From NCBI GenBank assembly GCA_023386555.1, contig JAEWJK010000005.1:186001-250000 (forward strand): DNA of 64,000 nt, in the 5' to 3' direction. Both the position numbers and the translations under genes were made by a program. Under the pieces are notes generated by a model. It did no database searches and was not told where the DNA came from. It was given only the letters and a program-made list of their open reading frames with translations. The DNA is from Bacteroidota bacterium (GTDB lineage Bacteria; Bacteroidota; Bacteroidia; Chitinophagales; Chitinophagaceae). Every line of letters starts with the position of its first letter. Positions within the stretch are counted from its first letter, which is position 1. Shown here piece by piece: positions 40,604 to 48,526 of this stretch.

Positions 40604-41950
40604 TTAATCCACTTTTTGGACATCTACCAGCTCTTCTTTCTTCACTTCTTTTACTTTGGTGCCGTCTTTCAAAGTTTTTGTTACAATATTATAAGGCCCG
40701 GTAATTACTTTATCTCCTTTCTTAATACCGGAAATGATCTGAATATAATTAATATCCTGTATTCCGGTTTGCACATTATATTTCTTAACCGTACCGTCTT
40801 TTTGTAATACAAAGACTACTTCAGCCGGTTCATCGTTAGTTGATTCCGGGGTGTCGTCTTCTTTTTTATCATCGGTTTTTTTCTCTGGGGCTTTGTCTGT
40901 TTTTTTATCTCTTGTTGTAACAGCATTAATAGGAACAGCTAAAACATTCGCAACTGTTTTAGTTTGAATATCTGCACTGGCATTCATGTTTGGACGAAAA
41001 GGGAAACCATTTCCTGTTCTCAATAAATCTGCATAACTGTCATACAATAACCTGATGTGTACTTTATAATTAGTTACTTCATTGCCTGTTGCTGAACCAC
41101 CGACAGAAGGTAATGGATTTGCAATCTTATAAACAAGTCCCTTGAATTTCCTGTTATTAAATGCATCAATTTCTACTAAGGCAGTATCACCAATTTTTAC
41201 TTTCGGAATATCACTTTCACCAACATCAACTCTAACTTCAATACTGTTAAGGTCTGCAATACGCATCATTTCTGTTCCGGCCATTTGTGCTGTACCAACA
41301 ACTCTCTCACCTTTCTTCACAGCAAGTAAACTCACCACACCAGTCATTGGTGCAGTAATCGTTGCCCTAGATACATCTTTGCTAGCCCTATTCAAGCTGG
41401 CCATGGCACTTTGTACCGAAGCTTCATTGGCTCTGATGCCTTGCAATGCAGCATTGTAATTTGCTTTTGCTGTTAAATATGCCTGCTCAGCCTGTTCAAA
41501 TTCTACTCTTGAAATTACTTTTTGTGCAAGGAGATCTTTCTGACGATTATAATTTGTTTCTGCCTGATCAAGTGTTGCTTTTAACGCTCCAAGTTGTGCT
41601 CTTGCATTTGCTACCTGTGCCTGCATCTGAGTTACACCAGCTGAAGCCTGATCTCTTTGCGATGCATATATGTCTGCATAAATTCTTGCAAGTACTTGTC
41701 CTCTTGTAACAGTGTCACCTTCTTCAACAGTTAGTTCAACAACTTCACCACTGATATCCGGACTAACTTTTACTTCGATCTCCGGATAAACTTTACCACT
41801 GGCATTCACTGTTTCAATAATGGTTCGTGAAGTTGCAGTTTCGGCAGAGATCTTTATACCTTCTTTGTCACCACCACCACCTAAAACTATAAGCAGTATA
41901 ACAATTAAACTAAGGCCTGCAATGATCCACCAGATAGTCTTTTTCTTCAT
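40604..41950 (-). CDS. Efflux pump periplasmic adaptor (HlyD/MacA/RND type)
   Basis: A 448-residue membrane fusion protein: N-terminal membrane anchor (TIWWIIAGLSLIVILLIVLG), barrel-sandwich domains around VKVSPDISGEVVELTVEEGD and APMTGVVSLLAVKKGERV, a long coiled-coil hairpin between (~95-200; QAEQAYLTAKANYNAALQG), beta-barrel domains, and an acidic/Lys-rich insert (DKAPEKKTDDKKEDDTPES). It bridges an inner membrane transporter to the TolC-type protein encoded upstream. No RND or MacB permease is next to it in this window. It has a strong terminator, and gpsA follows separately. Confidence 0.92.
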   Translation of the reverse strand: MKKKTIWWIIAGLSLIVILLIVLGGGGDKEGIKISAETATSRTIIETVNASGKVYPEIEVKVSPDISGEVVELTVEEGDTVTRGQVLARIYADIYASQRDQASAGVTQMQAQVANARAQLGALKATLDQAETNYNRQKDLLAQKVISRVEFEQAEQAYLTAKANYNAALQGIRANEASVQSAMASLNRASKDVSRATITAPMTGVVSLLAVKKGERVVGTAQMAGTEMMRIADLNSIEVRVDVGESDIPKVKIGDTALVEIDAFNNRKFKGLVYKIANPLPSVGGSATGNEVTNYKVHIRLLYDSYADLLRTGNGFPFRPNMNASADIQTKTVANVLAVPINAVTTRDKKTDKAPEKKTDDKKEDDTPESTNDEPAEVVFVLQKDGTVKKYNVQTGIQDINYIQIISGIKKGDKVITGPYNIVTKTLKDGTKVKEVKKEELVDVQKVD

Positions 41951-41974
41951 ATAGATTCTTTAAGAGTATGTTTT

Positions 41975-42023
41975 AGTCGGCTTTGATTCTTTATTCATCG
42001 TCTGTTGTGTCACTCACTTGTAC
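41975..42023 (-). repeat. Interspersed repeat, copy 9 (TGAGTGACACAAC type)
   Basis: On the minus strand: GTACAAGTGAGTGACACAAC, AGACGATGAATAAAGAATC, then AAAGCCGACT. It lies between the TolC-type gene and the adaptor gene. Confidence 0.75.
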
Positions 42024-42062
42024 GTTCTGAACTTTATTGAACAATTTGAAATTCATTTTGAC

Positions 42063-43403
42063 TTATAATCTAATTCCATTTCCTTTATAAAACTCCAACA
42101 CTTTCATTTTAAACACATAATCGTACCTGTTTCTCACCATTTCTATTCTTGCTCTTTGTAAATTATTCTGAGTGATGATTAGATCAAGCACATTCAATAT
42201 ACCCAGTTCATACCTTTTATTGGCAAGGTCAAGAGCCTGCTGGCTTACTTCAACTTGTCTTACAGATGCATTATATTTTTGCAAAGCTGCAACCGCTAAT
42301 TCGTAAGCATTAAAGATATCAGACTGCAAAGTTGCATTATCCTGTCGCTGCTGTATCTGGAACTGCTGCACCTGAACTTTTGATCTGTTCCATTGGTTTC
42401 TTGCCTGGTATTGATTGAAAATATTAAAGCTCAATCCTACTCCTATGTTTTGTCCGAAGTTATTATTCAACTGCCTAAAAAAAGGAACTTTAAATGCTGT
42501 AGGAATGGTATTAGACGTTAAGAAACGTGTATTCAATCCACCTTGTGCAAAAAATGCCGGGTACATTGCACCTCTTGCAATTTTTACCTGGTAACCTGCT
42601 TGCTGGAGACGTAATTCATTAATCTTTTGCAAAGGTTGATTCGTCAAAGCCTGGTTGTAAACAAATCTTGGTTCAAGATCAGAAAGATTGTCAAGTGGTA
42701 TTAGTTCTACCGGAGGAATAACAATACTGAAAGTAGTATCCTGGGGCAGATTCAGCAATGCTTTCATTTGAATGATAGCCTGGCGAAAAGAGGATTGAGC
42801 CTGTATAAGATTGGCACTATCTGTTGCAACCTGTGCCTGTAATTGTAAAGAATTTAATTCAGGAACAGTACCGGCTCTCACCAATGCATTTGTATTTCGT
42901 AACTGCTCCTGTGATTGACTGAGTTGCAGTTCAGCAATACGTACCGTTTCATTATTCAGCATTGCCTGTAAAAAAGTATTGGCAACACTTAATGAAATAT
43001 CATTTTGTACTCTTTCAATACCAGCTTTTGTAGCATCAAGTGCAAGCCTGTTTGCCTCAATATTATTTCTTCTTACAAACCAATTGAAGATTGTATAATT
43101 GGTTTGCAAACCTGCCTGTGTTGAGAAGAAATTGCTGCTCTCTAAGGTTCCTGTAACAGGGTTATCGCTCAATCCAAAACTATAACCTGCAGAAACACTG
43201 CCTCCCAGCGTTGGTAGCTTTGCCATGTTAGCCTGGTTCAGATCAATATCAGCATACATTCTTTGGATATCAGCCTGGTGAACGGTAAGATTATTCTTTA
43301 CAGCATAATCAACGGCCTTGCGTAAAGTCCATCTGTTGGTTGTATCCTGTCCGGTAACAGATATGCAAATAAGGAGGATAAGGGGTAGTATATAGAGCCT
43401 CAT
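42063..43403 (-). CDS. TolC-family outer membrane efflux protein
   Basis: A 446-residue protein, signal peptide MRLYILPLILLICISVTGQ, then two repeated helical-barrel halves. Conserved TolC features include WTLRKAVDYAVKNNLTV, the N-terminal helix repeat around LQAQVATDSANLIQAQSSFR, and the C-terminal repeat YELAVAALQKYNASVRQVEV. The ATG at 43403 is preferred; 16 upstream codons precede the signal peptide and are not conserved. A -7 motif TATTTTTG ends four bases before it. Pairs with the adaptor gene downstream. Confidence 0.93.
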   Translation of the reverse strand: MRLYILPLILLICISVTGQDTTNRWTLRKAVDYAVKNNLTVHQADIQRMYADIDLNQANMAKLPTLGGSVSAGYSFGLSDNPVTGTLESSNFFSTQAGLQTNYTIFNWFVRRNNIEANRLALDATKAGIERVQNDISLSVANTFLQAMLNNETVRIAELQLSQSQEQLRNTNALVRAGTVPELNSLQLQAQVATDSANLIQAQSSFRQAIIQMKALLNLPQDTTFSIVIPPVELIPLDNLSDLEPRFVYNQALTNQPLQKINELRLQQAGYQVKIARGAMYPAFFAQGGLNTRFLTSNTIPTAFKVPFFRQLNNNFGQNIGVGLSFNIFNQYQARNQWNRSKVQVQQFQIQQRQDNATLQSDIFNAYELAVAALQKYNASVRQVEVSQQALDLANKRYELGILNVLDLIITQNNLQRARIEMVRNRYDYVFKMKVLEFYKGNGIRL

Positions 43404-43407
43404 GTAA

Positions 43408-43415
43408 CAAAAATA
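43408..43415 (-). promoter_or_regulatory. -7 promoter motif of the TolC-family gene
   Basis: The minus strand reads TATTTTTG, exact TAnnTTTG, then TTAC and ATG; leaderless transcription is predicted. Confidence 0.5.
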
Positions 43416-43473
43416 ATGTAAAGCCACCGTTGGCTGACATTCATATGACAAAATTTCCTTAAAAGGGTAATGT

Positions 43474-44637
43474 TTACTTTAATACGGTAAATGCAGATTC
43501 CAGGTCTTCTATTAAATATTCAGTTTCTTCAAGCCCAATATACATTCTGATCATTCGATGTTCAGGGTTGTTGGCATCGAAAGCTTCTCTTTTTATTCCT
43601 GCACATCTTGGAATGATCAAAGATTCATGTCCACCCCAACTTACCGCCATAAAAAAATGCTTTAGTGTTTCGCAGAATTTTTCAATCGATTCAACTGTAT
43701 TCGCCTTAAGTACGAAACTGATCAACCCACAGGCATTTTTCATTTGCTTTCTGGCTAATTCATACTGCGGAAAATCTATATCGAAAGGAAAATATACTTT
43801 TTCCACTTTTGCATGTTGCTTCAAATAGCTAACTATTGTGTAAGTTGATTTGGTTACTCGTTCAAGCCTGATAGGTAATGTTCTTAATCCTCTTATCAAA
43901 AGCCAGGCATTGAAAGGCTGAATACCACTGCCAATATTCATGTACTCACTGTTGAATATTCTTTCAATCATTGCTCTTTTTCCGCTTAATACACCGGCAA
44001 TAACATCACTATGTCCACCAATATATTTTGTGGCTGATTGTAAAACGAGATCAATTCCCAATTCAATGGGTTTTTGATACAGTGGAGTGCAATAGCTGTT
44101 ATCACATATTGTAATGATATTTTTTTCTTTTGCAAGAGTTGCTATTGCTGCAAGATCCTGTAATTCAAATGTCCAGCTATTAGGGGATTCCAAATAGATA
44201 AGAGAGGTGTTTGGTTGAATGGCATTCCTGAAATTTTCAATGTTAGTTCCATCAACATAAGTATGGGTAACATTGAAACGAGGCAAGATCACTTCAAAAG
44301 TTCTTTGTGCCCAGGTATATGGATTTCTTACACTAACAATATGATCACCGCTTTTTACATTGGCAAGTACAGCAGCGAAAATGGCGGCAGCACCACTATT
44401 GAATACAAGACAATCTTCCGCACCATCCAAAGCAGCCAGCTTTTTCCTGAGAATATCCACCGTTGGATTTAACCCACGGCTATACAACCAGGTTGAATAT
44501 TCATCTTCAAAACTCTTTCGAAACGCATCAACTGTTTTGAAAGCGAAATTGCTTGTCTGTACGATCGGAGGTGCAATAGCACGAAAGTATTCTTCACGAT
44601 CTTCAGCCAGTTCATTGATTATATAAGAGATATCCAT
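43474..44637 (-). CDS. Trans-sulfuration-family PLP enzyme (cystathionine gamma-synthase/beta-lyase type)
   Basis: A 387-residue enzyme of the Cys/Met metabolism PLP family. Blocks include IAPPIVQTSNFAF near the N-terminus, NSGAAAIFAAVLANVKSGD, the PLP-lysine motif SATKYIGGHSDVIAG, and MAVSWGGHESLIIPR toward the end. Exact reaction (cystathionine gamma-synthase, beta-lyase, gamma-lyase or O-acetylhomoserine sulfhydrylase) cannot be fixed by eye. It is monocistronic here, 70 bp upstream of the TolC-type gene start. Confidence 0.88.
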   Translation of the reverse strand: MDISYIINELAEDREEYFRAIAPPIVQTSNFAFKTVDAFRKSFEDEYSTWLYSRGLNPTVDILRKKLAALDGAEDCLVFNSGAAAIFAAVLANVKSGDHIVSVRNPYTWAQRTFEVILPRFNVTHTYVDGTNIENFRNAIQPNTSLIYLESPNSWTFELQDLAAIATLAKEKNIITICDNSYCTPLYQKPIELGIDLVLQSATKYIGGHSDVIAGVLSGKRAMIERIFNSEYMNIGSGIQPFNAWLLIRGLRTLPIRLERVTKSTYTIVSYLKQHAKVEKVYFPFDIDFPQYELARKQMKNACGLISFVLKANTVESIEKFCETLKHFFMAVSWGGHESLIIPRCAGIKREAFDANNPEHRMIRMYIGLEETEYLIEDLESAFTVLK

Positions 44638-44767
44638 TGACTAAAGTTCAATAAATTCTTTATATGCAGGCGATTTATCCACTTCATGAACAGAAAAAAT
44701 GAGTTTTCAGGAAAATTTGTTTAGTTTGGTTTCTGTTTACTAAAAACTGACAACAAAACTGACTATT

Positions 44768-44974
44768 ATGGATACTGAAAAAATGATCAAAGCGTATTGT
44801 CTGAAGACAAAAGAAAAAAATGTTCCTATGCAGGATGCTGTAATTACTAAGACTGCAAAAGGAGGTTACATTGCTAATGGCAATGATGGAAAAGGCAATA
44901 AGATGGCTGCTATCATGAGTGAAGCAAAAGCTTTACAGGCAATACAGGATGGTGTAGCTACTAAAGGATTTTAA
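44768..44974 (+). CDS. Small protein resembling the DUF5679 zinc ribbon but lacking most cysteines
   Basis: A 68-residue protein with KAYCLKTKEKNVPMQDAVIT, then KTAKGGYIANGNDGKGNKMA. This lines up with DUF5679 small zinc ribbons (pattern AYCxKCxxKxxM ... GxCxxCGxKM), but three of four cysteine positions are replaced: only Cys11 remains. It has an added C-terminal helix AIMSEAKALQAIQDGVA. It stands alone with a strong terminator, which supports a genuine small gene. The family match is by pattern memory and should be treated as tentative. Confidence 0.7.
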   Translation: MDTEKMIKAYCLKTKEKNVPMQDAVITKTAKGGYIANGNDGKGNKMAAIMSEAKALQAIQDGVATKGF

Positions 44975-44991
44975 TCATCCGAAATAATTTT

Positions 44992-45023
44992 AAAACCCCT
45001 GCAAAATTTTTTGCAGGGGTTTT
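44992..45023 (+). terminator. Strong terminator of the small DUF5679-like gene
   Basis: AAAACCCCTGCAAAA / TTTTGCAGGGGTTTT, a perfect 15-bp stem (effective loop AAAATTTT), followed by TATTG. It also could act on leftward transcripts. Confidence 0.92.
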
Positions 45024-45061
45024 TATTGATATAACCAGCTAAAGTATTTCTGTCAAACATG

Positions 45062-45083
45062 GTCTGACCCGAGACGGTCAGAC
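45062..45083. repeat. REP-like inverted repeat at the end of mfd
   Basis: GTCTGACC / GGTCAGAC, 8 bp perfect, around CGAGAC. It touches the mfd stop codon. No U-tract follows, so it is more like a REP or mRNA-end hairpin than a terminator. Confidence 0.6.
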
Positions 45084-48000
45084 TATGTAGACTTAACAAC
45101 AAAACCATGCATTTGTTGCAGAAAACGAAGCATGTCATCCATGTTCTTTATATCATTTACGACCAACAGAAAATTCTTAGCCACCTGTTTTAATCTTCCT
45201 TTGTTAGTTCCTACTTGCAGAAATTGAATAACATTCTTGAAAGTGTCCGATTCAAAATATGGAGAATCATTCTTGTTCACAAAATAGCAACGAAGCGTTT
45301 CATCTTTCAAACTCATTTTTTCAAAACCCAGATCAACGGCAAGCCAGCGACATTTTACGGTAGTGAAAAGATCTTCTACCTGTTGTGGTAAAGGTCCGAA
45401 GCGATCGATCATTTCATTTTTGAAAGCTTCAAGTTCTTCATCTTTCTCACAATTATCTAATCTTGTATAAAGTGATAATCTTTCAGTGATGCTTTCAACA
45501 TAATTATCAGGTAAAAGAATTTCAAGATCGGTATCTATTGTGCAATCACTTACAAAATCATCTTGTTTGCTTATTTCTTCTTTGAACAGGTCTTTAAATG
45601 ATGTTCTTTTTAATTCACGAATGGCTTCTTCCAATATTTTTTGATACATCTCAAATCCGATCTCAGCCATGAAACCTGTTTGTTCACCACCCAATAAATT
45701 TCCTGCACCACGAATATCCAGATCTCTCATGGCAATCTGGAAACCACTTCCAAGATCACTGAACTGTTCTAGTGTTTGCAATCGTTTTCTTGAATCTGTA
45801 GGAAGTGTACTCATTGGTGGCGCCAATAAATAACAGAATGCTTTTTTGTTACTTCTTCCCACTCTTCCTCTCAACTGGTGCAGATCACTCAGGCCAAAAT
45901 GATGAGCATTGTTAACGATGATCGTATTCACATTCGGAATATCTACTCCACTTTCTACAATATTGGTGCAAACCAATACATCGTATTTTTTGTCAATGAA
46001 GTCCATGATCTTTTCTTCTAATTCATGACCTTCCATCTGACCGTGAGCAAAAGAAATACTCAGATCAGGACAAAGCCCTTGAATAATGCCAGCCATTTCT
46101 CTCAATCCCTGTACACGGTTATGAATGAAGAAAACCTGTCCACCCCTTTCTGTTTCATAGTAGATGGCATCACGAATAAAATCTCCATTGAAAACCTGTA
46201 CTTCTGTTTGAATTGGCTGTCGATTAGGTGGTGGAGTGTTGATAATGCTGAGATCTCTTGCACCCATCAATGAAAACTGTAGTGTTCTTGGAATAGGTGT
46301 AGCAGTCAGCGTTAAACAATCAACCGTAGTTCGAAGTGTTTTTAGTTTTTCTTTATGAGCCACGCCAAACTTCTGCTCTTCATCGATGATCATGATACCG
46401 ATGTCTTTAAACTTGACATCTTTTCCCAGCAAAGCATGTGTTCCAATGATGATATCAACTTTACCTTCTTCTAATCTTTTATAGGTTTCTTTTTTCTCTT
46501 TGGTTGATTTGAACCTGTTCACATAATCAACAGTAACAGGAAAATCTTTCAACCGTTCACTGAACGTTTTATAATGTTGAAATGCAAGAATGGTTGTAGG
46601 AACAAGTACTGCAGCCTGTTTTCCATCAACCACAGCTTTGAAAGCAGCACGAACAGCAATTTCTGTTTTGCCGAAACCGACATCACCACAAACCAAACGA
46701 TCCATTGGTGACGATGATTCCATATCTTTTTTCACATCAGCTGTTGCTTTGCTTTGATCCGGTGTGTCTTCATATAAAAATGAAGCCTCCAGTTCGGTTT
46801 GCATGTAATTATCCGGAGCAAACGGAAAACCTTGCTGTGCTTTTCTTTGAGCGTAAAGTTTTATAAGATCGAAAGCTATCTCTTTAACCTTCGCTTTTGT
46901 CTTTTCTTTCAGCCTGTTCCAAACATCGCTTCCCAGTTTATTGATCTTAGGGACACTTCCTTCCTTGCCGGTGTATTTTGAAATTTTATGCAGTGAGTTA
47001 ATGTTCACATATAAAATATCGCTGTCTTTATAAATGATACGAACAGCTTCCTGCACTCTGCCGTTCACTTCAATCTTCTGCAATCCACTGTATGTGCCAA
47101 CACCATGATCGATATGTGTTACATAATCTCCAGGCTGTAACTCTTTCAGTGTTTTTAGCGTCAGCGCTTTATTCTTGTTATAAGCTTGTTTAACTCTGTA
47201 CTTATGATAACGTTGGAATATCTGGTGATCTGTATAACAAACTACTTTCAGATCTTCATCAATAAAACCTTCATGGATAGAAGTGCCAACAGGCACAAAT
47301 TGGATTTCTGTTTGCAGGTCAGTGAAGATCGAATTCAATCTTTCTAACTGTTTTACCTGTTCTGCAAAAATGTAAATGGTAAAACCTGAACCTTCATGTG
47401 ATTTCAAATCTTTTATCAGCAGATCAAACTGACGATTAAATGCAGGTTGCGGCCTTGTTTTGAATTCAATTTCAAAATTGGAGAGTTGTGGTTTGTATCC
47501 AAACTCTACAATATGTCTTTGTTGTACCTGTCTTTCAATGGTTGCAGCCGGAACAAAATCCTGCAGCTTTACTTCTTTCAAAACTTTTGCATCATCATCT
47601 TCCGACTCTTCTTTTGAAGTAAAAGTTTGTGCTCTTTCCAAAAACATTCCAAGGTCTTCTTCCTGCACATTGATCTGCTCCTTGATCACATCCCAATCCT
47701 TCAACCAGACAACCGTATTTTCCGGAAGAAATTCAAGTAATGAAACTTTATCTGCACTATCGAATTGTGTTTCTACGTTCGGAATGATTGAAACCTGCAG
47801 GAGCTTTCTTTCACTCAACTGTGTTTCAGGATCAAAAATTCGTATACTATCTACATCATTTCCGAATAACTCAACACGATAAGGCTTTTCATTTCCGAAT
47901 GAATAAATATCAAGAATGCCACCTCTTAAAGCAAATTGTCCTGGTTCGTAAACAAAATCGGTTCGTTCAAAGCCATACATCACAAACAATTCAAGTAAAC

Positions 48001-48475
48001 CATCAAGGTTAACTGTGTCATTTGTTTTAATGAGGATGATGTTTCCACTAAGCGTTTTTGGCAGCACTACTTTTTCAAATAATGCTTCCGGATAAGTTAC
48101 AATGATCTTTTTATTTCCGCCTGATGATAACTTCGTTAAAGCTTCTGTCCGAAGCATCACATGTGAGCTATTCAATAATCTGAAATTCTTCCTGTTTTTA
48201 AACGAAGAAGGAAAATAGAAAAGGTCAAGTGTCTCAGTAAGATTTTCTAAAGTGTTATGAAAGTAAGCTGCGTCTTCCGCATCATTACAAACAACCAGGT
48301 GATTTAAACCTTGTGTTTTATCATGTGTGAACATAGAAGCAACAACAAATTCTGCTGAACTACCCTGTAAATTCTTTAGAAATATTTTTTGCGGATCAGC
48401 AAATAGAAGTCTGTCCGCCAATTGAAAAAGGCGGGGGTTGTTTCTGTACTTATCTAACAACTCACCCAGGTTCAT
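45083..48475 (-). CDS. mfd: Transcription-repair coupling factor
   Basis: An 1130-residue Mfd translocase that removes stalled RNA polymerase and recruits UvrA. Order: UvrB-like N-terminal domain (~1-330; VYEPGQFALRGGILDIYSFG), RNA-polymerase-interacting CarD-like domain (~430-490; LQPGDYVTHIDHGVGTYSGL), SF2 helicase with Walker A GDVGFGKT and DEEQ box, motif III TATPIPRTLQFSLMG, motif VI QLRGRVGRS, then the C-terminal TRCF domain. Length is normal for the family. A -7 motif lies 13 bases upstream. Confidence 0.98.
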   Translation of the reverse strand: MNLGELLDKYRNNPRLFQLADRLLFADPQKIFLKNLQGSSAEFVVASMFTHDKTQGLNHLVVCNDAEDAAYFHNTLENLTETLDLFYFPSSFKNRKNFRLLNSSHVMLRTEALTKLSSGGNKKIIVTYPEALFEKVVLPKTLSGNIILIKTNDTVNLDGLLELFVMYGFERTDFVYEPGQFALRGGILDIYSFGNEKPYRVELFGNDVDSIRIFDPETQLSERKLLQVSIIPNVETQFDSADKVSLLEFLPENTVVWLKDWDVIKEQINVQEEDLGMFLERAQTFTSKEESEDDDAKVLKEVKLQDFVPAATIERQVQQRHIVEFGYKPQLSNFEIEFKTRPQPAFNRQFDLLIKDLKSHEGSGFTIYIFAEQVKQLERLNSIFTDLQTEIQFVPVGTSIHEGFIDEDLKVVCYTDHQIFQRYHKYRVKQAYNKNKALTLKTLKELQPGDYVTHIDHGVGTYSGLQKIEVNGRVQEAVRIIYKDSDILYVNINSLHKISKYTGKEGSVPKINKLGSDVWNRLKEKTKAKVKEIAFDLIKLYAQRKAQQGFPFAPDNYMQTELEASFLYEDTPDQSKATADVKKDMESSSPMDRLVCGDVGFGKTEIAVRAAFKAVVDGKQAAVLVPTTILAFQHYKTFSERLKDFPVTVDYVNRFKSTKEKKETYKRLEEGKVDIIIGTHALLGKDVKFKDIGIMIIDEEQKFGVAHKEKLKTLRTTVDCLTLTATPIPRTLQFSLMGARDLSIINTPPPNRQPIQTEVQVFNGDFIRDAIYYETERGGQVFFIHNRVQGLREMAGIIQGLCPDLSISFAHGQMEGHELEEKIMDFIDKKYDVLVCTNIVESGVDIPNVNTIIVNNAHHFGLSDLHQLRGRVGRSNKKAFCYLLAPPMSTLPTDSRKRLQTLEQFSDLGSGFQIAMRDLDIRGAGNLLGGEQTGFMAEIGFEMYQKILEEAIRELKRTSFKDLFKEEISKQDDFVSDCTIDTDLEILLPDNYVESITERLSLYTRLDNCEKDEELEAFKNEMIDRFGPLPQQVEDLFTTVKCRWLAVDLGFEKMSLKDETLRCYFVNKNDSPYFESDTFKNVIQFLQVGTNKGRLKQVAKNFLLVVNDIKNMDDMLRFLQQMHGFVVKST

Positions 48476-48488
48476 AATTCTGCGGTGG

Positions 48489-48496
48489 CAAATATA
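48489..48496 (-). promoter_or_regulatory. -7 promoter motif of mfd
   Basis: The minus strand reads TATATTTG, exact TAnnTTTG, 13 bases before the mfd ATG. Confidence 0.5.
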
Positions 48497-48526
48497 GATG
48501 AATACTATTTTCTATTGCTGATTGAA

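Noticed and set aside
44638..44767. SAM riboswitch before the trans-sulfuration-type gene
   Set aside because: The leader is only ~130 bases, A/T-rich, without the conserved stems or a terminator/antiterminator pair.
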